Assembly: GCA_029880325.1 (NCBI GenBank) | Contig: JAOUOP010000034.1 | Coordinates: 18,611 to 82,610, forward strand | DNA from: Myxococcales bacterium | GTDB lineage: Bacteria; Myxococcota_A; Polyangia; Polyangiales; JAFGIB01 | Direction of reading: 5' to 3' | DNA length: 64,000 nucleotides | In this document: piece by piece, positions 10,026 through 18,849 of the stretch | Numbering within the stretch: position 1 is the stretch's first letter | How the letters are laid out: every line of letters starts with the position of its first letter | Position numbers and translations under genes: made by a program | The notes under the pieces: model-generated | Told to the model about the DNA's origin: nothing | The model's input: only the letters and a program-made list of their open reading frames with translations | Databases searched by the model: none

Positions 10026-11294
10026 ATGTTTCTCGGCTGGCGAATCGTTGCGCTCGCGTTTCTGACCAACTTCGTCTCGGTCGGCTTCGTCTTTTACTCC
10101 TACGGGGTCTTCTTCAAGGCCCTGCAGGCCGAGTTCGGCGGCTCGCGCCTGGGCGTGTCGGTGGGCTTGACCTGCATGCAGCTGACCACCGCCGCGGCAG
10201 CTCCCGCCGTGGGAAAGCTGCTGGACGCCGGCCGGGCGCGCGCGGTGATGACCGTGGGCGCCCTGCTGATGGCAAGCGGCTTCGTGCTGGCTTCGACCAT
10301 CGCCGAGCTGTGGCAGTTTTACGCCATCTTCGGCCTCTTGATGGGCGTGGGCGTGTGCATGCTCGGGGGCGTGTCGAGTTCGACGCTGGTGGCCAATTGG
10401 TTCATCGGCCGCCGCGGCACCGCGCTGGGGCTTGCGACCATGGGCATCTCCATGAGCGGCGTGGTGATGCCCCCGCTGGGCACCCTGCTCATCGAAAACC
10501 TGGGCTTTCGCAGCACCTTCCTGGTGTATGCGGCCATCGCCCTGGGGCTCCTGGCCCCGGCCACCTATTTCCTGGTGGTGGATCGACCGGAGTCGGTGGG
10601 CCTGCGGCCCGACGGCTTGCCCGCCGACTGCAATGACGCTGCCGCGGCCGCCGGGCCCCGCGTTCCCGAGCCCCTGGACACCCGCACCATCCTCGCCTCG
10701 CGCAACTTCTGGGTCATCGCCTCGGTGATCGCGCTGAACTTCGGCTGCATGAGCGCGATTCTCACCCATGCCGTACCCCACGCCATCGACGCGGGCTTCA
10801 GCCCCACCAAAGCGGCCTTCGTGCTCAGCGCCATGGCCGGCGCCGGATCCCTGGGCAAGCCGGTCTTCGGCGCCATCACCGACCGCCTGGACAAGCGCAC
10901 GGGCATGTGGGTGGCCTCGGCGTTTCAGATCGTGGGGATCTGGCAGCTATTGCACGCCGTCGGCTACGTCGAGCTGCTGATGGCCGGTGCGGTCTTCGGC
11001 TTCGGCATGGGCGGCATCGTGCCGCTGCAGGGCGCGCTGGTGGGCGCCGCCTTCGGGCGCCACGGCTTTGGCCGCGTGATGGGGCTATTGGCCCCGGCGA
11101 TGGTGCCGATCAACATGCTCGGGGTGCCACTGTCGGGCTACATCTTCGACCACAGCGGTAGCTATACGCTGGCCTTCCAGATCTTCATCGGCGTGCTCGC
11201 ACTGTCGATGGTGGTGCTGTCTCTGCTACGGCTGCCGGAGACCGAACCGGGGCAAGCCGCGGCCACGGCGCCCGGCGAGTCGCTGGCGACATGA
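10026..11294 (+). CDS. MFS transporter (monocarboxylate/oxalate-formate antiporter-like)
   Basis: 422 aa with 12 predicted membrane helices and a central cytoplasmic loop (about residues 195-225). Features of the monocarboxylate/OxlT-like branch of the major facilitator superfamily are visible: FYSYGVFFKAL in helix 1 and GITDRLDKR-like GAITDRLDKRTG in the loop 8-9 region. The substrate cannot be assigned. The TGA overlaps the ATG of the next gene by 4 nt, indicating a two-gene unit. Confidence 0.85.
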   Translation: MFLGWRIVALAFLTNFVSVGFVFYSYGVFFKALQAEFGGSRLGVSVGLTCMQLTTAAAAPAVGKLLDAGRARAVMTVGALLMASGFVLASTIAELWQFYAIFGLLMGVGVCMLGGVSSSTLVANWFIGRRGTALGLATMGISMSGVVMPPLGTLLIENLGFRSTFLVYAAIALGLLAPATYFLVVDRPESVGLRPDGLPADCNDAAAAAGPRVPEPLDTRTILASRNFWVIASVIALNFGCMSAILTHAVPHAIDAGFSPTKAAFVLSAMAGAGSLGKPVFGAITDRLDKRTGMWVASAFQIVGIWQLLHAVGYVELLMAGAVFGFGMGGIVPLQGALVGAAFGRHGFGRVMGLLAPAMVPINMLGVPLSGYIFDHSGSYTLAFQIFIGVLALSMVVLSLLRLPETEPGQAAATAPGESLAT

Positions 11295-12409
11295 GGACCG
11301 AAACCGAAAAGGCTGCGCGACAGCCGGAGCCACCGCGAGCACCAGCCGCACATCAGGCCCGCGAAGCCCGCGACGCCGCCTCGCCGGATGCAGTCGCGAC
11401 GGCGCCGGCCCCACCGTCCCTCGTTCATAGGTTCCTGCGCCGCGTGCTGCCCTGGGTCTCGCTGGGCGTGGGCGTCTTGGGCGCGCTGATGATGGACCGC
11501 GGCCCCGAACGCGCGGTGCTGGTCGCCGCCGCAACCGTCGTGGTCTGGCTCACACTCATGGTCTTGCAGTGGCTGGGCCGCAGCGATCGCGCAGAAGAGC
11601 GCGGCTTGCGCGGTGGTTTGGTCAAAGTCGCTCGCGCCTCCTCGCTGATGGCGACCCAATCGCTGATCCAGCTCACACTTTTCTTCGCCCTGCCCTTCTA
11701 CTTTCAAGCCGCCACCCTGGACCTGGGCCACGCCATCTTCCTCATCGGCCTGATCGTGCTCAGCGCCGCTTCGCTGTGGGATCCGCTGACCGAGTGGCTG
11801 CTCAGGCGCCCGCTGCTGGCCCCCATCCTGCCCCTCAGCGGCACCTTCGCGGCGCTGACGGCAGTGCTACCGGGCTTCGGTCTGTCCACGCGCCTTAGCC
11901 TGTGGTTGGCCGCGATCGCAGCCGCCCTGGGCATGCCACTGATGGCCGCAGCAGCAGCGAGCCGAGGACGCCGTCGCCGCACCATGCTGCTGGCTGTGCT
12001 GGCCTCGAGTCTGTTGCCGCTGTCGCTCTACCTGGGGGCCACGCGGCTGGTGCCAGCGGCGCCGCTGACGCTGGTGCGCGTCGAGATCGGCACCGAGCGC
12101 AGCGGCAAATGGGTTGCCCAAAACATCCGTGAGTTCTACGGCACGCCCGAGCGGTTGATCTGCGCCACCGCCATCGCCTCACCGCTCGGGCTCAAAGACC
12201 GGCTCTTCCATGTCTGGCGCAAGGACGGCGAGCTGCGGGCGCGCATCGAACTGGAGATCGTCGGCGGACGCAAGCAGGGCTATCGCACCCAGAGCCGGCT
12301 GACGCGCTTCAGCGGCAATGCCACGGGCCTCTACAGCTGCACCGTGGAAACGCTCACGGGCCAAGTGCTCGGAACCCGGCACGTGCGCGTCAGTCCCGAG
12401 CCGGGTTGA
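11291..12409 (+). CDS. DUF5924/DUF2914-like membrane protein
   Basis: 372 aa. A disordered Ala/Pro/Arg-rich N-terminus (1-45) precedes about eight hydrophobic segments (50-255). A C-terminal soluble domain follows (about 265-370), with HVWRKDGELRARIELEI and RTQSRLTRF typical of DUF2914. The function is unknown. It is translationally coupled (ATGA) to the MFS transporter, so it may act with it. The domain assignment is from recall of the family pattern. Confidence 0.7.
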   Translation: MRTETEKAARQPEPPRAPAAHQAREARDAASPDAVATAPAPPSLVHRFLRRVLPWVSLGVGVLGALMMDRGPERAVLVAAATVVVWLTLMVLQWLGRSDRAEERGLRGGLVKVARASSLMATQSLIQLTLFFALPFYFQAATLDLGHAIFLIGLIVLSAASLWDPLTEWLLRRPLLAPILPLSGTFAALTAVLPGFGLSTRLSLWLAAIAAALGMPLMAAAAASRGRRRRTMLLAVLASSLLPLSLYLGATRLVPAAPLTLVRVEIGTERSGKWVAQNIREFYGTPERLICATAIASPLGLKDRLFHVWRKDGELRARIELEIVGGRKQGYRTQSRLTRFSGNATGLYSCTVETLTGQVLGTRHVRVSPEPG

Positions 12410-12460
12410 AGCGTGGGGACTCTGCCGCAGCCGGACGCGCGAGAACGTCAAAGATGGACG

Positions 12461-13027
12461 TCAAAAACCGTGGTGCCCGCCGGCCACGTGATGTCCCTCG
12501 GGGCCGTGCCCGGGGCAGCGAAAGTCCGCCGCCCGTTCGCGCAGCCGCACTAGCACGGCTTCGGCGTCGACCAAGTGATCCCGCATCAGGCCGTCGTGAA
12601 CTTCGAACTCGGCGTGCAACGCGTCGAGATCGTCGATGCTGTCGGCGCTATGGACGTGCTCCGACACATCCTCGTGCATGGCTTCGATCACCGCCGTGAA
12701 ATCCTGCCCTTCCACGCGGAACTCTCCCGCCGCGTCCATATGGCAGTAGCCCATGTCATCGGCCGCGTGCGCCATCGGCTCGAAATGCGCTTCGAATTCA
12801 TCGCTGTAGGCGCGAACTTGAACGCGGGCCGCATCGAGCTCGTCGACCACCTGCATGCTCTCATGATGTTCGTCCAGCGAGCGCTCGATGTGCGCGAGTT
12901 CCGTCGAAAGGGGCAGCAGGAGCGAGTCCAGGTTTTGCTCCGAACCATCTGACGCATCGAAGATGCAGCCGGTGAACAGCGCCGACAGCCACAACCCGGA
13001 ACAGAAAACACGACAAAAGCCTTGCAC
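12461..13027 (-). CDS. Small His-rich lipoprotein, helical
   Basis: 188 aa from the GTG at 13027, chosen because AAGGAGG (13034-13040) sits 6 nt upstream; a longer in-frame GTG at 13051 lacks a site. The signal peptide ends in FTGC (Cys20). The mature part looks like a helical bundle rich in Glu, Asp and His. It ends with a Cys/His/Gly cluster (CPGHGPEGHH, then GGHHGF) that could bind a metal. No family recognised. It converges on the DUF2914 gene. Confidence 0.7.
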   Translation of the reverse strand: MQGFCRVFCSGLWLSALFTGCIFDASDGSEQNLDSLLLPLSTELAHIERSLDEHHESMQVVDELDAARVQVRAYSDEFEAHFEPMAHAADDMGYCHMDAAGEFRVEGQDFTAVIEAMHEDVSEHVHSADSIDDLDALHAEFEVHDGLMRDHLVDAEAVLVRLRERAADFRCPGHGPEGHHVAGGHHGF

Positions 13028-13146
13028 GACGTTCCTCCTTGGAACCGTCACTTAACCGCCACCGACGGATCGTCAAGCCCTCGCTGGCTTCGCCAAGCGA
13101 CTCATGTGGTCGGCGAGCACGACCCACGGCACTGCCCGGGACGCAG

Positions 13147-13905
13147 CTATCCGCAGATCTGCTGCGTACAGAAGCCGCCCGGCTCGGTACAGGTGCCACA
13201 GCTGGCGTTACAGCAGACCTGGCCGGCGGCGCAGCTGGTGTTGCCACATGAAACGCCGCCACCAACGCCGCCTCCGACGCAGCTGCAGACGTTGGGATCG
13301 GGATCCCAGCTCTGCCCCCCGGTGCAATCGCCCTGGCTGGGGCACTGGCAGATACCGGAACAGTCGGCGCCACCGGCGGCAGGATCGCAGCTGTCGCGTG
13401 GATCGTCGACGCATTCGGCGCTGCCCTTGCAGCTGAAGCCGGCGAAACCGCCACAGAGGGGTGCATCCACGCAGCCGGGCGCAAAATCACAGGGCGGAAC
13501 CAGACACTGGACTTCGACCAGGGCGCAATACTGCCCGGCTTCACAGGCGGGCAAGCACTCCGGTGCTCCCGTCTGCGCTCCCGTCTCCTCTCCCGTCTCG
13601 TCTCCCATAGACGACCCGGCGTCGTTGGAGTCCTTCTGCGATGGGTCGCTGCTCGGCTGTGCACCACCGGCGTCGGTGGTCTGATCGCTGGCGGCCTGGG
13701 TCCCAGCCGCACCGCCGCTGCCGCTCGTGCCTTCTTCGCTGCCTACCTGCCCCCCACTACCTCCGCCGGAGCTGCTGGCGCCGGAACCACCACCTGCACC
13801 GTCGGCCACGGCCTGCTGCGCCGTCGCCTCCGAATCATTGCCGGACTCGTCGTCGCTGGCACATGCAAACGCGCACATCAGGGAAGCCAAAAGGAGAGTT
13901 CGCAT
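13147..13905 (-). CDS. Cys-rich secreted lipoprotein with Gly/Ser linker
   Basis: 252 aa. The ATG at 13905 gives a compact signal peptide ending in AFAC (Cys15); an ATG three codons earlier is possible. A long Gly/Ser/Ala/Asp linker (about 20-115) leads to a Cys-rich half with short modules: CGGFAGFSC, CVDDPRDSCDP, GADCSGICQC and CVGGGVGGGVSC. These resemble the small disulfide modules common in myxobacterial exported proteins. Probably surface-exposed; no catalytic motif. It lies 119 nt downstream in the same direction as the His-rich lipoprotein. Confidence 0.72.
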   Translation of the reverse strand: MRTLLLASLMCAFACASDDESGNDSEATAQQAVADGAGGGSGASSSGGGSGGQVGSEEGTSGSGGAAGTQAASDQTTDAGGAQPSSDPSQKDSNDAGSSMGDETGEETGAQTGAPECLPACEAGQYCALVEVQCLVPPCDFAPGCVDAPLCGGFAGFSCKGSAECVDDPRDSCDPAAGGADCSGICQCPSQGDCTGGQSWDPDPNVCSCVGGGVGGGVSCGNTSCAAGQVCCNASCGTCTEPGGFCTQQICG

Positions 13906-14249
13906 CACCACCATCCTGGAATCTACGCCAATCTTGAGTGAAGCGAGTTCCCGCAAGACCGCAGCTACCCGTTATGGCCGCAGTGGGCGGAGCAATCAAG
14001 CCGGAAACCCGAACGCCGAACGCCCCGATCCCATCGCGCCGGTGGCACGTCCAAACAGTGGCAGTCGGGGTGGTCCAGTCCGCCGGTGTGCCGCTTCTGG
14101 ACAGAGCTGGGTCGAAAGCCCCCCCCGCAAAGCGCGAACGCCATGGCAGCCAGCCGCTGCCGACGCGCAGCCGATGCTGTAAGGGCTCGCGAAGAAAGTC
14201 CCGCACTTCTCTTCGGGCGGAGCCAGCCCTGTGCTAATCCTCGGTCAGC
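13906..14249. other. 344-bp gap with a possible solo end of repeat family A
   Basis: This divergent intergenic region has no gene that I can support. Bases 14180-14193 (taagggctcgcgaa) equal the outer end of family A copy 1 (reverse complement of 3835-3848). The similarity then fades and there is no partner arm nearby. The rest is unremarkable. Confidence 0.35.
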
Positions 14250-14816
14250 GTGACGCGAAAGGTACGAGGCTCCCTCTTCGTCGACTACGTGCGCATGATC
14301 CGTTCGCGCAAGGACGTGGACTGGACTGCCCTACTGCAGGCCGAAGACCTGCCGTTTTTGGAGCAGCGCACCGAGCCCAACTCCTGGTACCCCATGGAAG
14401 CCTTCGAGCGCATGGGCAACGCCATCTTGCGCGTGGTCGGCGGAGGAGACCTGCAGACGGTCAAGACCTGGGGTCGCCTGAGCGTCGAACAATTGCAGGC
14501 GCTGCATCCGGAGTTGGTGGCGGAGGGCAATCCGGCGGAGTCGCTCTTTCGCCTGCAGGTCCTACGCAGCAGCTTCTTCGATTTCGACGCGCTCAAGTTC
14601 CGGGACATCCGCGACTACAGCGTGCAAATCGAGATCGACTACGGCATGGGCGCGCTGGCGGAAGAAGCCGCGACCCATCAAGCGCTGGGGGTCTTCGAGC
14701 GCATCCTGGAATTATCCGGCGCGACCGGCGTCCAGGGGTCGATTCTGGAACGCTCCTGGGCCGGCGATCAGCATACGCTCATCGAATTCACCTGGACCGG
14801 CCCCACCGCCCATTGA
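14250..14816 (+). CDS. Hypothetical protein, possibly TIGR02265/DUF2378-like
   Basis: 188 aa from a GTG. It is a mixed alpha/beta soluble protein without a signal or membrane segment. The length and the layout (LFVDYVRMIRSR near the start, WYPMEAFERMGNAILRVVGGG at about 46-66, a C-terminal VQGSILERSW strand) recall the Myxobacteria-specific DUF2378 paralogue family. That link is tentative. An IS remnant follows on the opposite strand. Confidence 0.55.
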   Translation: MTRKVRGSLFVDYVRMIRSRKDVDWTALLQAEDLPFLEQRTEPNSWYPMEAFERMGNAILRVVGGGDLQTVKTWGRLSVEQLQALHPELVAEGNPAESLFRLQVLRSSFFDFDALKFRDIRDYSVQIEIDYGMGALAEEAATHQALGVFERILELSGATGVQGSILERSWAGDQHTLIEFTWTGPTAH

Positions 14817-14990
14817 GCGGTCCTGATCCGGAGCGCGCCGAAACGACCGCGACAGGCGCCGGCCGCCTTGCAGCAGAGTTGTCTGACGGCGGTGAGGTCG
14901 CCCTTGGTGTCGAGGATTTGGCTGAGCCGGTCGCAGGTGTCGTAGCTGCATTGGTAGATGAGAGCGCTGAGGGAGGTGTTGCGTAACAAT

Positions 14991-15237
14991 CCCCACGTCG
15001 CGTGCGGAGGGCACGTCGATGACCTCGAACACCCGGGGGCTTGGCAGCCGCCCCGCCGCCTTCGCCTCCGCCGCATCACGTCGCCGCCAGTTCTGCACTT
15101 GATTGCTCGTGATGCCGAACTCCCGTCGCAGTGCCTGCATCGACACACCTGGTCCACCGCTTCCAGCTGCGCCCGCCGCAGCGTCTGCGGAATGCGGGTC
15201 CCGGTGGTGCTCTGCTGGCGAAAGTGCTGCTTAGGGT
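14991..15237 (-). pseudogene. IS transposase OrfA fragment, frameshifted
   Basis: On the minus strand, PQTLRRAQLEAV and, in another frame, MQALRREFGITSNQVQNWRR (15140-15081) form the two halves of a helix-turn-helix transposase subunit (IS3/IS66 OrfA type). A frameshift near 15150 separates them. The similarity stops near 14991 and no DDE domain follows. The sequence between 14817 and 14990 holds an open but unrecognised Cys-containing frame. The remnant abuts the stop codon of the CBS-domain gene. Confidence 0.6.
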
Positions 15238-16023
15238 CTAGATCACCGCGAAAAGCAAATCGGTCGGCGTCACCACCCCTGCAGGCTTGTCGTTGTCGAG
15301 CACGACTATCAGCGGAGCGTGCATGGCCATGGATTGACGCGCGGCCCGGTGCAGCTGGGTACTTCCGGGCAGGCAGAGCACGGCAGGGCTCATCCAGTGT
15401 TCGACGCGGGTGTCGTCGCCAGCGTCGCCGGCGGCCAGCGCTTCACTTTGAGTGAATACACCCACGGGCCAGCCGTCTTGCATCACGACCAGGCCGCGAA
15501 CCTGGGCGCTGTCGAGGCGTTGGATGGCGCGCGCGACGCTGTCGTCGGGGGCGATGTGGGCGATGGTCTCCGAACTCAGCTCCGACAGCGGTGACTGAAG
15601 GCGGCTGTGGGCCACGGCCCTGAGTATGTCGCTGACCGAGAGCACGCCCACCGGCTCGTCGTCATCGGTCACCATCAGGCGGTGCACGCCTTGCTTGGCC
15701 ATCAGCCGCGCCGCTTCGCGCATGGTAGCCTCGGAGTCGACGGTGATGGCTTCGGTGCGGCAGAGGTCGACGACCGCGAGCTGCGCCGCTTGGGAACCGA
15801 CGATGGCGCCGGCGTGGGCCCGGTGGCGCAAAAGGTCGGTGCGCGAGATCACGCCCACCGCGCGCGCGTCGCCGTCGACCACGATCAGGGCCGAGACCGT
15901 GCGCACCGACATCTCCATATCGGCCTGCTCCAGGCTGGCGCTCAGGGGCACGGTGTAGAGCGCGGGGCTCATCCACTCGGCCACGGACTGGGCAAAAGGG
16001 CTCGCGGTCATGGCAGAACTCAT
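15238..16023 (-). CDS. Protein with four CBS domains
   Basis: 261 aa made of two CBS pairs (about residues 15-70, 80-135, 140-192 and 205-260). Each has the usual alpha/beta pattern and a G-V-hydrophobic-S/T-D ending (GVISRTDLLRH, GVLSVSDILRA, GVFTQSEALAA, GVVTPTDLLFA). CBS pairs bind adenosyl ligands, so a nucleotide-sensing role is likely; the partner is unknown. The ATG at 16023 has AGGTGG about 5 nt upstream and is preferred to the GTG at 16032. Confidence 0.85.
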   Translation of the reverse strand: MSSAMTASPFAQSVAEWMSPALYTVPLSASLEQADMEMSVRTVSALIVVDGDARAVGVISRTDLLRHRAHAGAIVGSQAAQLAVVDLCRTEAITVDSEATMREAARLMAKQGVHRLMVTDDDEPVGVLSVSDILRAVAHSRLQSPLSELSSETIAHIAPDDSVARAIQRLDSAQVRGLVVMQDGWPVGVFTQSEALAAGDAGDDTRVEHWMSPAVLCLPGSTQLHRAARQSMAMHAPLIVVLDNDKPAGVVTPTDLLFAVI

Positions 16024-16203
16024 GCTTTCCACCTAATCGCGGCACGTCCGGCGGCCAGTGGCCGCTTGTCACGTCCCGCTAGACTTGAACTCCGGATTTC
16101 AATCTCGGGCTACGCCTGCGGCACCGTCACGGCACGCTGAACCCGCTCTCCCTCGCGAATTTGCGGCAATTTCAAACCGGTCGCCGCTCCAGCCAAAGCC
16201 GCG

Positions 16204-16659
16204 GTGGCAATTGACGCGCGCCGATCGCTGCCCGAACATGCGCCGATGCGGCCGACCAAGGCGAAAGGATCTTTGGCAACGGCTGGGGCCGGGCCCGTGC
16301 CGGCTGCCGCCTGCGAGGGCGAACTGCCGGCGCCGCAGGCGCTGCGGGCGGCGCGGTTGATGGGCCTCGACCCGGTCGGCGATGGTCTGGTGGTGCTCAG
16401 CTTCCCCCTGGGCCCGGTGCGCGCCCCGGCCTCACTCACGGTCGCCGAGCGTGCTGTCCTCGCCGCGATGGTCGAGGGGCTGAGCAATGCCGCCATCGCA
16501 GAGCGGCGCGGTGTCTCGGTGCGCACGGTCGCCAACCAGGTAGCTGCGATCTTCGACAAGGTCGGTGTGCGCGGCCGCGCCGAGCTGATCCACCGCCTTG
16601 CGGGCGAACTCGAGTCGCCACGACAGCGCCCCTCGGAGCACGCGAACTCGGAAGGTTGA
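16204..16659 (+). CDS. LuxR-type helix-turn-helix transcription factor (no receiver domain)
   Basis: 151 aa. The C-terminal half is a LuxR/FixJ DNA-binding domain: SLTVAERAVLAAMVEGLSNA, then RRGVSVRTVANQVAAIFDKV (about residues 76-118). The N-terminus is short, Ala/Pro-rich and has no receiver or sensor domain. The GTG at 16204 opens the frame; the ATG at 16246 is an alternative. The outer-membrane-like gene starts 8 nt downstream, so the two are probably co-transcribed. Confidence 0.78.
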   Translation: MAIDARRSLPEHAPMRPTKAKGSLATAGAGPVPAAACEGELPAPQALRAARLMGLDPVGDGLVVLSFPLGPVRAPASLTVAERAVLAAMVEGLSNAAIAERRGVSVRTVANQVAAIFDKVGVRGRAELIHRLAGELESPRQRPSEHANSEG

Positions 16660-16666
16660 TGTCCCC

Positions 16667-17275
16667 ATGATGTTTCGACGGTTTCCCCCGGAAGGCTTCA
16701 CCGCCGGTCGCGCGCCGCGCTACCTCGCATCGCTGTGCTTGTCCCTGCTGCTGTTGACGGCCGCACCTGTGCTGGCGCAACACGAGGGCGTGCGTATCGG
16801 CAAGCCCTTTACCGGCCAGCGCGATGCCGAACTCAACCTCCATGGCGGCCTTACCTATCGCGGTCCCGGCGCCGCTGGCGGCCTGCGCCTGGCCTTCCCC
16901 ATCGTCGACAACGGCTTCGTCAGCGCCATCGACAACGCCATCTATCTCACCGTGGGTTTTGACCTCATCTTCGAGCGCTGCGTGGGCGGTTGTGGGGACT
17001 ACGCCGAGGACTACGGTGCGGCCATGGCCGTGCCCTTCACCGGTCGCTGGCAGTTCAACTTCACTCCGAAATGGTCGGCCTATGCCGAGGTCGGCCCGAC
17101 GCTCTATATTCACACCAAGTGGTTTGGGCGCGGTCGCTTCCCCGGTTTCCTCGGCATTCCCACAGGCTGGATCGCCAGCGGTCTCGGCGGCAAGTGGCAT
17201 TTTTCGCCCCGGGCGTCATTGACTCTGGGTTTGGTGTTTCCCTACACGCACGTGGGAATCGACATCCTGCTGTGA
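16667..17275 (+). CDS. Exported beta-barrel-like protein
   Basis: 202 aa. A signal peptide (SLCLSLLLLTAAPVLA, cleavage near residue 38) precedes alternating strands rich in aromatic residues and Gly (YLTVGFDLIFERC, WSAYAEVGPTLYIH, ASLTLGLVFPYTHV). This suits a small outer-membrane beta-barrel of about 8 strands. Two adjacent ATGs (16667, 16670) follow GAAGG. No homologue recognised. It converges on cobS. Confidence 0.65.
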   Translation: MMFRRFPPEGFTAGRAPRYLASLCLSLLLLTAAPVLAQHEGVRIGKPFTGQRDAELNLHGGLTYRGPGAAGGLRLAFPIVDNGFVSAIDNAIYLTVGFDLIFERCVGGCGDYAEDYGAAMAVPFTGRWQFNFTPKWSAYAEVGPTLYIHTKWFGRGRFPGFLGIPTGWIASGLGGKWHFSPRASLTLGLVFPYTHVGIDILL

Positions 17276-17293
17276 GCGTGCCCTGAGTTTCGA

Positions 17294-18043
17294 TCAGGTG
17301 ACGAACAACGCGGTTGCGACCACGGCGAGTTCTCCAAGTTCGATGGCGGCGCCGTGGATGTCGCCACTGTGCCCGCCCAGGCGTAGCTGGGCCCACAGCC
17401 AAAGCGGCAGCGCGGCGGCGACAGGTGCCAGCATCAGCCACAGGGCTCGGCTCGGCGCACCGGCGCAGGCGAGGCAAATCGCTGCCGTGTAGAGACTGCC
17501 GAGGGTCAGGGTCAATCCCCGTCGTCCGGGCACCACCGCCGCGGCAAGACCCTGGCTTCGGGCTGGCGGCATCAGGCACAGGCACAGCAGGGTGCCGTAG
17601 CGCGGCACTAGCGTCACCAGCAGCCAGCAGCCGAGCGATAGCCGTGTTGCTGCCAGGCCGAAGAGCTGGCACTTGGCCAGCAGCAACAGACACAGGGCGG
17701 CGGCGCCGACGGAACCGATGCGCGGGTCGGCCAGGATCTGTCGGGCGCGTTCGGGCTGGCCGCGGGCGCCGCCCAGGGCGTCGAAGCTGTCGGCCAGGCC
17801 ATCGAGGTGTAGACCTCCGGTGAGTAGGGCCAGGAGCGCGACGAGGGCGATGCCCGTGAGCATCTCGGATGGTAGCGGCGAAAGCAGCGGCGCGCAGGCG
17901 CCCAGCAGCGCCCCCAGGGCCGCGCCCACGAGCGGAAAGAAGAGCGCCGCGCGTCGCAGGTCCGATGCCTCGGCACGCAGCAGGGGCACGGGGGCGATCG
18001 TCAGCAGCGAAAGCGCCGCAACGGGCGCGCGGACCCAAGCCAT
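17294..18043 (-). CDS. cobS: Adenosylcobinamide-GDP ribazoletransferase (cobalamin synthase)
   Basis: 249 aa, the usual CobS length, with about six membrane helices. Diagnostic motifs are GGLHLDGLADSFDALGG (about 76-92) and the C-terminal LGGHSGDIHGAAIELGE. It joins adenosyl-GDP-cobinamide to alpha-ribazole (phosphate), the last step of nucleotide-loop assembly, at the inner membrane. It is downstream of cobU but separated by a 179-bp hairpin element. An AGGTGA sequence inside that element lies about 9 nt before the ATG and may act as its ribosome-binding site. Confidence 0.95.
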   Translation of the reverse strand: MAWVRAPVAALSLLTIAPVPLLRAEASDLRRAALFFPLVGAALGALLGACAPLLSPLPSEMLTGIALVALLALLTGGLHLDGLADSFDALGGARGQPERARQILADPRIGSVGAAALCLLLLAKCQLFGLAATRLSLGCWLLVTLVPRYGTLLCLCLMPPARSQGLAAAVVPGRRGLTLTLGSLYTAAICLACAGAPSRALWLMLAPVAAALPLWLWAQLRLGGHSGDIHGAAIELGELAVVATALFVT

Positions 18044-18049
18044 GGCGAT

Positions 18050-18228
18050 TAGTCACCTGTGTCGGTAGTTCTGGGCAAAATTCGCCGGCCCTCGCCGGCC
18101 CTCGCCGCGTCGACCGCCCTTCGGGCTATCTCCTCGAATATACTCGGTATGTCCTTCGTCGATTCGCCACGCCGAGGGCCGCCGATTGCTCGCCGAGTTT
18201 TACCCAGAACTACCGACACAGGTGACTA
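18050..18228. repeat. Long-hairpin repeat element, family C (179 bp) between cobU and cobS
   Basis: Arms 18050-18084 and 18194-18228 are 35-nt inverted repeats with two mismatches. The interior (about 109 nt) contains a 10-nt tandem repeat near 18083-18105 and the AT-richer core cctcgaatatactcggtatg (18132-18151). The outer TAG/CTA of the arms provides the cobU stop codon, and the other end carries a possible cobS ribosome-binding site. It has the same size class and architecture as the elements at 3668, 27287 and 56677, but a different arm sequence. Confidence 0.8.
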
Positions 18229-18849
18229 GCGCTCCGCGGTCGCCGCAGTTGGTGCATGGCTCGGCGTCACCAGGGCCAGTGGCGGGGGCGAAAGCCGCAG
18301 CATCACGCCCAGGGCCGCGAAGTAGATGCTGTCGGCGCGCGCGGCCAGCCGCTGGTGGGCGTAGCCGGCCAGGTCGCGGAAGCTGCGCGCCAGGGCCGAG
18401 TCGGGCACGATGCCCAGGCCTACTTCGTTGGCGACCACGAACAGTTGTAAGCGCCGGGTCAGGCCAAGCCCGATCGCCTGTTGCAGCCGCTCGAGGATGG
18501 CTTCGTGGTCAGCACCGGTCAGCAGCTGATTCGACAGCCACAGGGTCAAGCAGTCGATCACGACGGCGGCTCCCGGCTCGCAGCGCTCCAGCGCAGGGCC
18601 CAGGGCCAGGGGCGCTTCCAGGGTCTGGAAGTCAGCGCCGCGTTCCCTCCTATGGCGGGCGATGCGCTCGGCCATCTCGGCGTCGCCGGCTTCGGCGGTG
18701 GCGACGAAGTAGCGCCGCGGCGAGGCCTTTTGCGCGAGCTCCAGGGCAAAGCTGCTCTTGCCAGAGCGCACGCCACCACCCAGCAGGCATAGCCTGCCAA
18801 GCCCGGCTGCTGCGCCTCCGGGGTTGGGTGCATCTAAACTACCGGTCAA
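18226..18849 (-). CDS. cobU: Bifunctional adenosylcobinamide kinase / guanylyltransferase
   Basis: 207 aa. Walker A is GGGVRSGKSS (24-33); the guanylylated-His region is IARHRRER with His66. VIDCLTLWLSNQL and VVANEVGLGIVP are typical CobU/CobP motifs. It phosphorylates adenosylcobinamide and attaches GMP. The TTG start overlaps the TGA of the upstream lipoprotein gene (TTGA), giving likely coupling; a later start is possible. The stop codon lies within the inverted-repeat end of the downstream element, so the last residues (about PSHAPTAATAER) may have been altered by its insertion. Confidence 0.92.
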   Translation of the reverse strand: MTGSLDAPNPGGAAAGLGRLCLLGGGVRSGKSSFALELAQKASPRRYFVATAEAGDAEMAERIARHRRERGADFQTLEAPLALGPALERCEPGAAVVIDCLTLWLSNQLLTGADHEAILERLQQAIGLGLTRRLQLFVVANEVGLGIVPDSALARSFRDLAGYAHQRLAARADSIYFAALGVMLRLSPPPLALVTPSHAPTAATAER

